From Spirochaetales bacterium (GTDB taxonomy: Bacteria > Spirochaetota > Spirochaetia > SZUA-6 > JAFGRV01), in NCBI GenBank assembly GCA_016934975.1, contig JAFGRV010000380.1, positions 1 to 39,308 of the forward strand: DNA of 39,308 bases, given 5' to 3'. A program made the position numbers and the translations under genes. The notes beneath the pieces are model-generated. The model made no database searches, was not told the origin of the DNA, and worked only from the letters and a program-made list of their open reading frames with translations. This document shows, one piece after another, positions 1-10,067 of the stretch (its first letter is position 1; each line of letters begins with the position of its first letter).

Positions 1-1
1 A

Positions 2-466
2 TTACCAAATAAACAATTTATTAAAGAACAATTCTTTCTTGAATTACCCTATACGGCTCGGGAAAACAAAGACAATGTGAACAAAGCGTTGATATTAAGT
101 GAAATATTAAAAGAAGATTCGAAAATTGCCGTATTCTGGGCAGGAAGTATTCCCTATTATACGGATTTCTATTGTATCGATTTTCTCGGAAAATGTGATA
201 AATATATTGCGAGACTGGATGCGGACATAAGCGGATCGGTAAGTTGGTATAATATGAAATCTGTTCCGGGACATAATAAATATGATCTAAATTATACAAT
301 AAAGCAATTAAAACCTGATTATGCTCAAAGCTGTAAATGGGGAAAGGAAGATTTGGGATATTACATGTTGAATCATTATGTAGAAATTGAAAAAAACAAT
401 TATACGTTTTTTATCAAGCCGGATGCATTGAAAAATAACCTATTCATATCCGTCAACAAAAAATAA
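2..466 (+). CDS. C-terminal part of a membrane glycosyltransferase-like protein (5' truncated)
   Basis: The reading frame is open from the left edge, so the GTG at 77 in the ORF track is probably internal and the gene starts outside the window. The visible 154 residues are soluble and end in a lysine-rich tail. The stretch with AVFWAGSIPYY, FLGKCD and YIAR resembles the extracytoplasmic C-terminal domain of GT-C (ArnT/GT39-like) membrane glycosyltransferases, which often carry a comparable GAGxIPYF...DxLG motif. It stops 8 bases before the next membrane glycosyltransferase gene, which supports the family assignment. These enzymes usually move a sugar from a polyprenyl-phosphate donor onto an envelope acceptor; donor and acceptor cannot be told here. 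Family assignment is inferred from the C-terminus only. Confidence 0.65.
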   Translation, partial: LPNKQFIKEQFFLELPYTARENKDNVNKALILSEILKEDSKIAVFWAGSIPYYTDFYCIDFLGKCDKYIARLDADISGSVSWYNMKSVPGHNKYDLNYTIKQLKPDYAQSCKWGKEDLGYYMLNHYVEIEKNNYTFFIKPDALKNNLFISVNKK

Positions 467-474
467 TACTTGAT

Positions 475-2100
475 ATGATTAAAATATTTACAATTATACG
501 ACAATCTTTATCATCTCAAAAACTAATAGATACAATTATAATTGCCGTATGTTCTTTTATCATTTTATTTATGGGAATACAATTATTATCAATGGAATAC
601 GGCCGGGATCAGGGAGTTTTCTCAACTGTTGCGGATATCCTCGCACACAATGGATCTTTATATAAGGACGCATGGGATTTAAAACCTCCGGGTATTTATT
701 ATGTTTATTATTTTGCGGAATGTATTTGGGGTGATACCATGCTTTCAATCAGATTACTTGAATTGCCCGCACTTCTTTCAATGCTTATTGCATTCATCAT
801 TTTATCCGGACGGTATATTAATGACTGGCGTCCCGGACTTATCGCCGCAACTTTTGTAATGATCACGACAATCGAAATTGGATTCTGGAATACGGCACAA
901 ACCGAGACTTTTGGAGGGATTTGTATAATCTGGGGACTGGTCGCTGCCGGTTCAGGTCAAAACGGTATATTCCGATTGATAACCTGGATATGCTTTATGA
1001 TTGCAGGCTTGTTTTTTACATGGTCTGCCTTTTTTAAACCGACCTTTTGTTTCACATTCATTATTGGTATATTCTATTCTTACTTTATAATTTCAGAACC
1101 GAAAAAATTATCCGAATTCGCAATAAAAAAAATAAGCTTTATTGGTTCCGCGTACGTTATCGGGGCATTGATCATCATTGCAATCAACATGATTCCATTA
1201 ATGATAAGCGGGAGTATACATTATGCAGTTGATATTTATATGAATTTTCTTCCGGAGTATATATCCTTAAGTTTTCAGGAATCCTCATTCCTGGATAATG
1301 TCATACTTTTTTTTGTACGGTGGCCCGGCATAATTAAATTTATTATCCTGCCCGGATTAGCTATCTTTTTATTCATTCCCGGCAAGAATCAAAAAGAGAT
1401 TGAAGGCTTGATGTTATTCGCTGGTATAATACTCATCATATTATTGACCATCATCCTGCAGGGAAAATTCTTTGAATATCATTACAATGCTTTGATTTAT
1501 ATGACACTTTTAATTTCATTATGGGGGTATTGTAAATCACTTAAATACATAAAATTTAAATCACCGGTTATAATTTTCATTCTTCTTTTATATGCTTTCT
1601 ATTTTCCCAGATATGAACTTGCAGCAATGAGTAAGAGAATCTCCGGTCTGTTACATCCTCAAAACCGCATAGAACTAAATGATAAATTATATTCCATTTA
1701 TGATGTCAATATGGAGACAAATAGGTTTGTAGCTCATTGGATTAAATGTAATACAAAAGCCGAAGATGCCATATATATTTGGGGTTTTGAATCGATAATA
1801 TATGATTTATCCGACAGGAAGCCGGCAAGTCGTTATATTTTCAATCTTGCTCAGAGAGTAAACTGGACGAATGATCCGGCCCGAAAGGAACTTATGCGCG
1901 AGTTGCAGCAAACAATGCCTGCAGTTATTGTGGTCGTTAAAAATGACCGGCATTTTCATATAACAGGAAATAATAAAGACAGCCTGGAGACTTTATTTGA
2001 ATTTGCCGCCTTACATAATTTTATTGAGCAATATTACCGATATCATTTTACAAAAGAAGATCTTGATGTTTATCTATTAAAGGATCCGGTAATAGAATAA
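475..2100 (+). CDS. GT39-like (GT-C) membrane glycosyltransferase
   Basis: This 541-residue protein has a short N-terminus, roughly ten hydrophobic membrane segments (about residues 20-390) and a soluble C-terminal domain of about 140 residues. The first extracytoplasmic loop carries an acidic motif, YGRDQGVF (Asp45), followed by DLKPPGIYYVY, typical of PMT_2/ArnT-like GT-C enzymes where an Asp in loop 1 is catalytic. The C-terminal IYIWGFE and RKPASRYIF motifs match the tail domain of many glycosyltransferase family 39 proteins. Such enzymes transfer a sugar from a polyprenyl-phosphate carrier to an envelope glycan, lipid or protein. It lies between two related genes and probably shares their transcript. 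The specific sugar is unknown. Confidence 0.85.
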   Translation: MIKIFTIIRQSLSSQKLIDTIIIAVCSFIILFMGIQLLSMEYGRDQGVFSTVADILAHNGSLYKDAWDLKPPGIYYVYYFAECIWGDTMLSIRLLELPALLSMLIAFIILSGRYINDWRPGLIAATFVMITTIEIGFWNTAQTETFGGICIIWGLVAAGSGQNGIFRLITWICFMIAGLFFTWSAFFKPTFCFTFIIGIFYSYFIISEPKKLSEFAIKKISFIGSAYVIGALIIIAINMIPLMISGSIHYAVDIYMNFLPEYISLSFQESSFLDNVILFFVRWPGIIKFIILPGLAIFLFIPGKNQKEIEGLMLFAGIILIILLTIILQGKFFEYHYNALIYMTLLISLWGYCKSLKYIKFKSPVIIFILLLYAFYFPRYELAAMSKRISGLLHPQNRIELNDKLYSIYDVNMETNRFVAHWIKCNTKAEDAIYIWGFESIIYDLSDRKPASRYIFNLAQRVNWTNDPARKELMRELQQTMPAVIVVVKNDRHFHITGNNKDSLETLFEFAALHNFIEQYYRYHFTKEDLDVYLLKDPVIE

Positions 2101-2148
2101 TAAATTTTACCATCGAAATAAAAATAGAAAATTAAAAAAGAGGAGAAA

Positions 2149-3669
2149 ATGCAATCGATCAATAAAAAAAATGAAAAATATAAATATGTAATTATCGGTT
2201 TACTATCGGCTTTCATACTGTTGAATTGTCTCATCTGCATAAGTCAGGCTTTATTTGCATCCCTTGATCATGATGAACTTCAACATTTACATATTGCATG
2301 GAACATGAATAATGGGAAGATCCTTTTCAAGGATTTCTTTGAGCATCACGGACCTGTATATAGCCTGATAAATGCATCCCTCTGGAAATTATTTCAGTTG
2401 ACTCCGGGAATTAATGTAATCCTCATTTTTCGCATGGAAAGTCTATTCTATCTTTTTTTAACTCTCATATGCATATTTCTGATCGCAAAAAAAATATTTA
2501 CATCAAACCTCTGGGGATTATTATCCGTAGCCATAATTTCTTCACTCGCTTTTTTTCAGGATAAAGGGACGGAGATCAGGCCTGATGTTCTTCAAAATCT
2601 TTTTATGGTTGCGGCAGTTTATTTTGTTCTCGTTGCCATCGATTCAAAAAAATGGTACCACATCTGTCTTTCCGGCTTAGCAATGGGGTTGATGTTCTTG
2701 TGTAACACAAAAGCAGGAATAGCCATTTTTGCTGTTTTTATATTTCTGATAATAAATCATTTTTATAGCAGAAAAAGTTTTAAGACAACCTTTCAGGATT
2801 TTATATTATTTTCAATTCCCATTATCTTTTTATTATTAATCTTTTGTATTTATTTTCTTATTAACAATACACTCAATGAATTCCTGTATTATGTATTTCG
2901 TTTTCCATTTATGCTCATTAACGGTAACAGTACTCAACTCCCGGTTCAATATTTAAAATTTTTTATAAAGAATCAACCCATCTTTTTGGTTCTTTCAGGA
3001 ACCGGCCTATTTTTACTTATTAAAAATTTTGTGATAAGGAGAAATCAACCCAAAGATGATCAACCTTTATTCTTCCTGCTTATCTTTACAATAATTGTTA
3101 CATCCACCTGCCTGTTACCGCTTTACAAACAGCATTATTTATCTTTTCTACCGTTCCTTGCCCTATCCGCTGTTTTCTGTATTAAAGAAATCTCTATTTT
3201 TCTCAATAGAAAATTTCATGATTCCAAAAGACTTCATGCGATTGAAATCATCCTGATTTTCCTCATCTTTTCAGGTCTTACAATATATCCCGTGAACAAT
3301 ATGCTCTTAACTCATGATGAATTTAAATTCACGAAACAAAAAAAATTCACCCAATATATTATAGATACCATTGATCGGCAGCAGGAGATCCAAATTATTT
3401 GGACTGATGCAGGAGGCTACATGTTCAATAATGATTTTCAATATTATTGGATGTCCGCGGCCGATTCTATTGCTGTTTTCAAAGCAATAGAGGGGTATGA
3501 TGTATTCGGTAAAAAACTCATCCGGAAAATGGAAGAGGAACAACTCCGGTATTTTATCGCCACTGAATCCGAATTCCAATACTTTTGGCCCGATGGATAT
3601 GTGTTTGAATATATAAAAAATAATTTTTATCAGCATGATGTTTTTCCCGCTTTATGGATCAGACATTAA
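2149..3669 (+). CDS. GT39-like (GT-C) membrane glycosyltransferase
   Basis: A 506-residue polytopic membrane protein with about ten hydrophobic segments. Loop 1 contains SLDHDELQHLH (Asp40, Asp42, Glu43), the acidic catalytic-loop signature of GT-C enzymes, followed by FKDFFEHHGPVYSL, a typical PMT_2 follow-on. The C-terminal about 130 residues are soluble, as in the gene before it. A strong ribosome binding site (AGAGGAGAAA) directly precedes the ATG. It is the third consecutive gene of this kind, so the three probably decorate one envelope glycan or glycolipid. Sequence identity with the preceding gene appears low, so they are not recent duplicates. Donor and acceptor are unknown. Confidence 0.82.
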   Translation: MQSINKKNEKYKYVIIGLLSAFILLNCLICISQALFASLDHDELQHLHIAWNMNNGKILFKDFFEHHGPVYSLINASLWKLFQLTPGINVILIFRMESLFYLFLTLICIFLIAKKIFTSNLWGLLSVAIISSLAFFQDKGTEIRPDVLQNLFMVAAVYFVLVAIDSKKWYHICLSGLAMGLMFLCNTKAGIAIFAVFIFLIINHFYSRKSFKTTFQDFILFSIPIIFLLLIFCIYFLINNTLNEFLYYVFRFPFMLINGNSTQLPVQYLKFFIKNQPIFLVLSGTGLFLLIKNFVIRRNQPKDDQPLFFLLIFTIIVTSTCLLPLYKQHYLSFLPFLALSAVFCIKEISIFLNRKFHDSKRLHAIEIILIFLIFSGLTIYPVNNMLLTHDEFKFTKQKKFTQYIIDTIDRQQEIQIIWTDAGGYMFNNDFQYYWMSAADSIAVFKAIEGYDVFGKKLIRKMEEEQLRYFIATESEFQYFWPDGYVFEYIKNNFYQHDVFPALWIRH

Positions 3670-3886
3670 GAAGCCGCAGCCCTGATAAATTTAAACAATG
3701 CTGTGGCGACATATCTTCGGAACATAGAAAATGGAAATAAAGAACCGGGTATAGACTTATTTTATTTTATGTTGTAATATAAAATAAAACAACAGGCTTA
3801 TAGCTGTGTTCTCTGCAATGTTGCTGATGATACAAAGGTAATAAAGCGAGGGTATTGCGTTGTATTTTTTTTTTAAAGAATGAGAA
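3670..3886. other. Intergenic region with two hairpins upstream of the response regulator
   Basis: Two inverted repeats are visible. GCCGCAGC (3673-3680) pairs with GCTGTGGC (3700-3707), with one G-U pair, just after the glycosyltransferase stop, and could slow or end transcription although no T run follows. TTTTATTTTAT (3760-3770) pairs perfectly with ATAAAATAAAA (3779-3789), an AT-only hairpin. The response regulator has only a weak ribosome binding site (AATGAGAA). I do not see a convincing sigma-70 promoter. Confidence 0.35.
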
Positions 3887-4564
3887 ATGAAAATATTACT
3901 AATAGAAGACGATAAAAAAACCGGCGGATTCATTATCAAAGGCTTGAAACAAGCCGGTTATGTTGTCGAGTATTCATGCGATGGTGTGGATGGTCTCTTC
4001 CGGGCAACAACAGAAAATTATGATCTGGCTATTATCGATATCATGCTTCCTCAACTTGACGGATTCAGTATCATAGAGAAACTCCGGCAGGAAAAAATTA
4101 TTACACCTATTATAGTCCTTAGTGCCAAAAGTAGTGTAGATGACCGGATAAAAGGACTTCAAAAAGGTTGTGATGATTATCTTGTTAAGCCTTTCGCTTT
4201 TTCAGAACTCCTGGCAAGAATACAGGCTTTGATCCGGAGAGCGAATGCTTCTGCCGAACCATCAACATTGACAGTCGGTGATCTCTCGATTGATCTGTTA
4301 AAACGCAGGGTAACACGTGGATCAGATCGTATCGACATCCAGCCTCTGGAGTATGCGCTTCTTGAATACCTTATGCGCCATGCCGGTCGTATTGTATCCA
4401 AAACCATGATAGTAGAGAATGTGTGGGAATATAATTTCGATCCACAGACAAATGTTGTCGAGGCGAGGATCTGTAAGTTGAGAGATAAGATCGATCGTCC
4501 GTACAAAAACAAACTGATCCATACGGTAAGAGGGTTTGGATATATCCTTGAAGAAAAAATATAA
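3887..4564 (+). CDS. OmpR/CusR-type response regulator
   Basis: At 225 residues this is a normal-length OmpR-family regulator. The receiver domain (about 1-115) has the acidic pair Glu7/Asp8, the phospho-acceptor Asp51 in IIDIMLPQLDG, the Thr/Ser switch position in IIVLSAKS and the conserved Lys101 in LVKPF. A winged-helix DNA-binding domain follows (about 125-223), ending in HTVRGFGYIL, the usual wing signature. The closest well-known relatives by feel are the CusR/PcoR/CzcR metal-response regulators. The histidine kinase starts inside its 3' end, so the two are translationally coupled. A likely target is the PepSY-like gene just downstream of the kinase; that is inference. Confidence 0.93.
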   Translation: MKILLIEDDKKTGGFIIKGLKQAGYVVEYSCDGVDGLFRATTENYDLAIIDIMLPQLDGFSIIEKLRQEKIITPIIVLSAKSSVDDRIKGLQKGCDDYLVKPFAFSELLARIQALIRRANASAEPSTLTVGDLSIDLLKRRVTRGSDRIDIQPLEYALLEYLMRHAGRIVSKTMIVENVWEYNFDPQTNVVEARICKLRDKIDRPYKNKLIHTVRGFGYILEEKI

Positions 4565-6170
4565 TATCTTCAAAACAGTTAAATTCAGAATCACCCTGCT
4601 TTACATCGCTCTTTTTGCATTTTCCTTCGTTTTTCTTTTTTTCTTTACATATCATCTACTGAACCGGAATTTGATACGGGGAGTCGATGAACGCCTGAAA
4701 CTTTCTTTACGCAGACTTGAAGAACGTTATCTGGTTGCCGGTGATAATAAGTTTTATGCCCCCTTTAAGAATGTTCCCGATAACATTATTTTAAAAGCGA
4801 GTAGAATTGTGGATGGTCTTTCCCTCAGATTTGTCAAAACTGAAGACCTTCATCAGCAAAAATATTATGTTTTCCTTGGTACGACGGACAGGATGATCTA
4901 TGAAATCTGGATCAGTCTAAATGGAGTGCTTTTTAAAGTGAATGGTGTGGAACTATCCCCGGAGATCGAGTTTCTTGAAAATGAATTCGAGAATGAAGCG
5001 CAGTATTTTGGAACAGACCGGATATATTTTATGATGATCTCCCCGGAAGGAAAAATCCTTGCAAATTCTGAACTTGATACATGGGGAAAATTAAAAAATA
5101 CCCCTTTTCCCAATACTCTTCACGGGAAAGCCGAATCCTATGTATTGACACTATCATACGATAAAATAAAAACCAGGGTTTTAAATCATCGTCTCCCGGA
5201 TGGCAATACATTACAAGCCGGTATAAAAATGGATGAAGAGGAAAGATTTCTCGATTATATAACGGTTATTTTTCTCGGTTTATTACTGATTACTCTGATC
5301 CTGAGCAGTGCCTGCAGCTGGTTTATCTCACATAGAGCCATGGCAGGAATTAAAAGGGTAGCCGCAACCGCTAATAATATAGGAAAAGAGGAATTGGACA
5401 GTCGTGTCTCTGTGGGAAATGAAGGCGAAGAGATCAGAGAACTTGTGGATTCATTTAATCAGATGTTGATAAGAATTCAGACTCTTATCCGTGAGATGAA
5501 AGAGGTGTCGGATAATATCGCCCATGATCTCCGAACTCCCCTGACCCGTATTAGGGGAATTATTGAGACGACTGTCAATGGAAGAGCGGAAAAGGATGAA
5601 TACAGACAGATGTGCGGGGAAGTACTCGAAGAGTGTGATCGTCTTGTTACAATTATTAATACGATGCTTGAAATTTCTCAGATGGCTTCGGGAGTGACGG
5701 AATTGAACCGGGAAAATGTAAATATAAATGAACTTTTGGAACAGGCCTGTACACTATTTTCTCCGGTGGCAGAAATTAAAAATATTACCTTGGACCTGCA
5801 AATTCCTGATGACTATCCGGTTTTTTACGGTGATAAGATACGACTCCAGAGGATGATTGCAAATCTCATCGATAATGCGATCAAATATACACCGGAGAAT
5901 GGAAAAGTAACTCTCTCTTTATCTTTAGAAGATGATTGGATCTTTATTACAGTAGAAGATACGGGTTGCGGGATCTCAGCACAGGATCAGGAATTGATTT
6001 TTAACAGATTTTACAGGTGCGACAACAGCCGCTCTCTTCCCGGTAACGGTCTTGGATTGAGTCTGGCACTTGCTATTGCAAAAATCCATAATGGTGAAAT
6101 CGATCTTAAAAGTTCACTTGCAAAAGGGACTGTTGTGAGAGTGACATTACCTCTTTTTACGAATAACTAG
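4548..6170 (+). CDS. Membrane sensor histidine kinase (HAMP-HisKA-HATPase)
   Basis: The cognate kinase of the preceding regulator. No ATG fits: the reading frame opens with TTG at 4536 or 4548. I prefer 4548, giving a Lys-rich N-terminus directly before the first membrane helix, with AAGAGGG about 13 bases upstream. Numbering from 4536, membrane segment 1 is near 18-41, an extracytoplasmic sensor of about 200 residues follows, segment 2 is near 241-263, HAMP about 264-317, H-box His330 in NIAHDLRTPL, N-box NLIDNAIKYTPENG, G1 DTGCGIS and G2 GNGLGLS. The ATPase end (FNRFYRCDNSRSLPGNGLG) resembles CusS-type heavy-metal sensors. The sensor domain itself is not recognised, so the ligand is unknown. 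Confidence 0.92.
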   Translation: MKKKYNIFKTVKFRITLLYIALFAFSFVFLFFFTYHLLNRNLIRGVDERLKLSLRRLEERYLVAGDNKFYAPFKNVPDNIILKASRIVDGLSLRFVKTEDLHQQKYYVFLGTTDRMIYEIWISLNGVLFKVNGVELSPEIEFLENEFENEAQYFGTDRIYFMMISPEGKILANSELDTWGKLKNTPFPNTLHGKAESYVLTLSYDKIKTRVLNHRLPDGNTLQAGIKMDEEERFLDYITVIFLGLLLITLILSSACSWFISHRAMAGIKRVAATANNIGKEELDSRVSVGNEGEEIRELVDSFNQMLIRIQTLIREMKEVSDNIAHDLRTPLTRIRGIIETTVNGRAEKDEYRQMCGEVLEECDRLVTIINTMLEISQMASGVTELNRENVNINELLEQACTLFSPVAEIKNITLDLQIPDDYPVFYGDKIRLQRMIANLIDNAIKYTPENGKVTLSLSLEDDWIFITVEDTGCGISAQDQELIFNRFYRCDNSRSLPGNGLGLSLALAIAKIHNGEIDLKSSLAKGTVVRVTLPLFTNN

Positions 6171-6272
6171 TTTTATTACCAAAAGATAATCTTTCAGCAA
6201 TAATCCGGTAATTTCAGTGTGATATATTCAAAACAATGATCTTAACAATATAATAATGAGAAGGAGATTAAA

Positions 6273-6785
6273 ATGAAAAAAATGGTTATATTCAGCCTGG
6301 TATTTTTAGCTTTTTCCGGAGTGTTTACATCCCAATTGACAGCTGATGATATCGAGATCATTTCCCTTTCGGAGGTACCGGAAAATATAAAAGCAACTGC
6401 ATATGCTGCACTTGAAGGTGTGGTTCTCTTTGAAGTGAACGTGAAAATAAAAAAATTCGGAGAGATATACGAGCTTAAAGGAAAACTCAATGGAAAGATC
6501 TATAAATTCAAGATCAGGCCTGATGGTACTCTCATTAGTACGAAATCAGACAACGATGATGATGAGATTCCCCTTTCGGAGGTACCGGAAAATGTAAAAG
6601 CAACTGCATATACTGCGCTTCCGGGAATAGTACTTGTAGAGGCTGAACTGGAAATAAAAAAATCCGGTGAGATATACGAACTTGAAGGTAACCTTGATGG
6701 GATGGCGTACGAATTAAAAATTAAAGCTGATGGAACTCTCTTGAAAATTGAATTGGAGGAAGATGATGATGACACTAAAGAATGA
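6273..6785 (+). CDS. Exported protein with two PepSY-like repeats
   Basis: This 170-residue protein begins with a clear signal peptide (MKKMVIFSLVFLAFSGVF, likely cleaved near SQLTA-DD). The mature part is two tandem units of about 65 residues, each starting SEVPENxKATAY and ending in DGTL, which resembles the PepSY-like (beta-lactamase-inhibitor-protein-like, DUF2874) fold. The protein ends in an acidic tail. AGAAGGAG six bases before the ATG is a strong ribosome binding site. It follows a two-component system by 102 bases, and small exported PepSY-like proteins are common companions of such sensors. It may therefore be the regulated target or an accessory of the sensor. Function in the periplasm is not established. 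Confidence 0.75.
   Translation: MKKMVIFSLVFLAFSGVFTSQLTADDIEIISLSEVPENIKATAYAALEGVVLFEVNVKIKKFGEIYELKGKLNGKIYKFKIRPDGTLISTKSDNDDDEIPLSEVPENVKATAYTALPGIVLVEAELEIKKSGEIYELEGNLDGMAYELKIKADGTLLKIELEEDDDDTKE
6364..6615 (+). repeat. Internal duplication in the PepSY-like gene
   Basis: A 45-base block at 6364-6408 recurs at 6571-6615 with only two mismatches, offset by 207 bases (69 codons), while the rest of the two protein repeats has diverged much more. This points either to local gene conversion between the units or to strong selection on the SEVPENxKATAY segment. Confidence 0.85.
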
Positions 6786-6849
6786 TTATGACTCTAAGAG
6801 AGGGAAATTAATTGAAATATAATAGTGTCAATGAATGGAGATTACAAAA

Positions 6850-7716
6850 ATGAAAAAAATAGTTAGTTTGCTATTATTTCTTATTTTATTCAATACTGGT
6901 TTTTCACAAGAAGCTTTTTTCTACAATATAGATCAACCGGACAAAGAAATTGTTCTTCCTGACATATTAAAAGAAGCTTCCGGTCTTACTGATATTGATT
7001 CATCTCATGTTGCTCTGGTTCAGGATGAAATTGGTTCGATTTTTATCTACAATTTTCAAAAAGAATCTATAATTGCGGAACATAAATTTGCCAAAAAAGG
7101 AGATTTTGAAGGACTCACCTTTACCGGTCATTCAATGTATATTTTAAGAAGCGATGGATGGCTTTTCGAATGGGTTGATTTTAGCATAAATACCAATTCG
7201 GGAAAAAAGAACAATTATAAATTACAGCTGTTAACATCAGATAATGAAGGTTTGGGATATGATTCAAAGAATAATAGACTTTTAATTGCCGCCAAAAATA
7301 AGCCTTCAGAAAAGGAAAATAAGCTTTACCGTTATATTTATGAATTTGATTTAATAACTAAAAAATTAAACAACACACCTGTCTATGCCTTAGATATAAA
7401 TAAATTAGAAAATTTTGCACAAAACAATAATATAAAATTAAACGGTAGAACAAAAAAAGGCAAATTAATAAAATTTAATTTCTTACCTGCAAGTATTGCT
7501 GTTCATCCCAAAACAGAGGATATTTATATTATTTCGGCAGCGAATTATTTAATAACAGTAGTAAACCCCAAAGGAGATGTAATTCATATGGAACCCCTCA
7601 ATAAAGAATTATTTCCTCAGGCAGAAGGAATTACATTTCTTAAAAACGGTACAATGATTATAGCTAATGAAGCTGCAGGGAAAAAACCCACATTGTTATT
7701 TTTTACTATGCGATAA
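6850..7716 (+). CDS. Exported SdiA-regulated/YjiK-like beta-propeller protein
   Basis: The ORF track starts at 6835, but GGAG at 6837-6840 is a ribosome binding site for the ATG at 6850, which begins a good signal peptide (MKKIVSLLLFLILFNTGFSQ). The mature part resembles the SdiA-regulated/YjiK propeller family: LKEASGLTDID, FEGLTF, DNEGLGYD, SIAVHPKTEDIYIIS and QAEGITFLKNGTMIIANE are the recurring blade motifs. These are extracytoplasmic propellers of unclear biochemical role. The gene is visibly more AT-rich than its neighbours, and the FSQ-type signal cleavage is reminiscent of Bacteroidota exports, so lateral acquisition is possible. It shares direction with the PepSY-like gene and may be co-transcribed. 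Confidence 0.75.
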   Translation: MKKIVSLLLFLILFNTGFSQEAFFYNIDQPDKEIVLPDILKEASGLTDIDSSHVALVQDEIGSIFIYNFQKESIIAEHKFAKKGDFEGLTFTGHSMYILRSDGWLFEWVDFSINTNSGKKNNYKLQLLTSDNEGLGYDSKNNRLLIAAKNKPSEKENKLYRYIYEFDLITKKLNNTPVYALDINKLENFAQNNNIKLNGRTKKGKLIKFNFLPASIAVHPKTEDIYIISAANYLITVVNPKGDVIHMEPLNKELFPQAEGITFLKNGTMIIANEAAGKKPTLLFFTMR

Positions 7717-7783
7717 ATGGGTAAACCGAGGTTTACTATTGTATCTGCCAATCCGGATCAAATGAAAAAAGAAATTACAAAAG

Positions 7784-7817
7784 TTATAAAAGGTGTGGAT
7801 GCCCATACCTTTTATAA
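7784..7817. terminator. Long hairpin between convergent genes
   Basis: TTATAAAAGGTGTGG pairs with CCATACCTTTTATAA, one G-U pair in 15, around a 4-base loop. It sits between the plus-strand propeller gene and the minus-strand J-domain gene and could end both transcripts; there is no long T run immediately after the stem. It also lies inside a 48-codon frame (7717-7863) that begins right after the propeller stop codon and that I do not annotate as a gene. Confidence 0.55.
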
Positions 7818-7859
7818 CCCTCATAAAAAAAATATAAATATGCAATTATATAGACTATC

Positions 7860-9155
<1,296 letters not shown>

Positions 9156-9290
9156 AAATTTATCTAAAGTTAAATGATAGGAAAACCTATAATTTCCCCT
9201 GTGGAAAACTCCCAAAAAAACTGACAATTCCCTGTCATGTGAGCTTATGTTACAACACGAGGGCAAAATAATCAATAAGAAAAATTACCA

Positions 9291-9568
9291 TATCACCCAA
9301 AGTGAACACTCACATCGTGTTTTTTTCCAATACCAAACCTTGCATTAACACCACATCCCGCTATCACCCAAAGGTATACCTTTTTTCATCCCTTTTACCC
9401 AATAGCGTTCCGGTCCTTGGTGTGTCATAGTATTCTCATGAATACGAGGAAACGTAAAGCAGACAAGACGGTAAAAAATATCGGATTTGACGAATCATTT
9501 AAAATTCTCGCGGTACACTTTTTCAGCAGGTTCAGCAAGGTCATTTCCTTACGGTTGTATGTCCAATA
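9291..9568. other. Largely non-coding stretch upstream of the Rpn-like relic
   Basis: The 12-mer TATCACCCAAAG occurs twice, at 9291-9302 and 9362-9373. A 43-codon frame starts at ATG 9438 and runs to TAG 9569; it may be a leftover N-terminus of the disrupted gene that follows, but I cannot confirm homology. Nothing else is recognisable. Confidence 0.3.
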
Positions 9569-9960
9569 GATATAAAAGGATCATACACCCGTAAGGTAAC
9601 TCTGGGTTTTGCTCCGGTTTAGTAACCGGGCATTTTCCCGTATTTACAGACTTTGAACTCATCAACCTGCCTAAAAAGGCCGATGTGCTTGTGGTTGAAA
9701 CAGACAAACCGGTTACCCGGCATGTAAAGGTTTTTGATTATTTTAAGGCTTTCAATATTATCGAGTTCAAATCCGTGAACAATCCCTTTCGCGTGGCAGA
9801 GGATCTTCCCAAAATCCTCATATACACCGGGGGACTTCTGTTGAATGAGAAAAAGGCAGCGATTGCGAATACCACATTTACCGTGCTTTCATCACGGAAA
9901 CCGGAACGGTTTTTACGGGATTATAAAAACGATGTACAAAGGGTTAAAAATGGTGTATAA
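9569..9960 (+). pseudogene. N-terminal remnant of an Rpn-like (PD-(D/E)XK-type) nuclease gene
   Basis: The conserved part, PKKADVLVVETDKP, VKVFDYFKAFNIIEFKS, FRVAEDLPKILIYTGG and TFTVLSSRKPERF, resembles the Rpn/PDDEXK recombination-associated nuclease group often seen in spirochaetes; IIEFKS carries the E-x-K of the nuclease core. The gene looks broken in several ways. Upstream, KGSYTRKVTLGFAPV is readable in one frame and meets TAG TAA near 9619-9624; a shift around the TTTTCCC run at 9633-9639 then joins the frame holding FTDFELINLPKK. The 3' end stops at TAA 9958-9960, where a palindromic element is inserted, and the protein resumes at about 10068. A GTG at 9685 is the only plausible start of the surviving frame. 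Confidence 0.7.
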
Positions 9961-10067
9961 TTAGCCAATTGAAAAAAATGTAGTAAAGAAAACGGTATTT
10001 TTCAATTGGCTTTGGAGTATTTTTATTTTATTATAAAATAAGGTAATAAAAATACTCCACAGTTTTT
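9961..10067. mobile_element. Short double-hairpin insertion inside the Rpn-like gene
   Basis: Two perfect inverted repeats lie in tandem: AGCCAATTGAAAAA (9963-9976) with TTTTTCAATTGGCT (9998-10011), and TGGAGTATTTTTATT (10013-10027) with AATAAAAATACTCCA (10045-10059). A further TTTTTCAATT at 10063-10072 mirrors AATTGAAAAA near the left end. Removing the block would allow KNGVY to continue into FKQVPVYVVCANE, so the sequence behaves as a non-autonomous palindromic insertion. No coding capacity. The exact borders and target duplication are uncertain; GTGTAT occurs on both sides (9953-9958, 10086-10091) but not in compatible reading phase. Confidence 0.65.

Noticed and set aside
3760-3789. AT-only hairpin upstream of the response regulator as a third copy of the palindromic element
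   Set aside because: It shares only A/T-rich stretches with the element and lacks the CAATTGGCT core, so the resemblance may be by chance.
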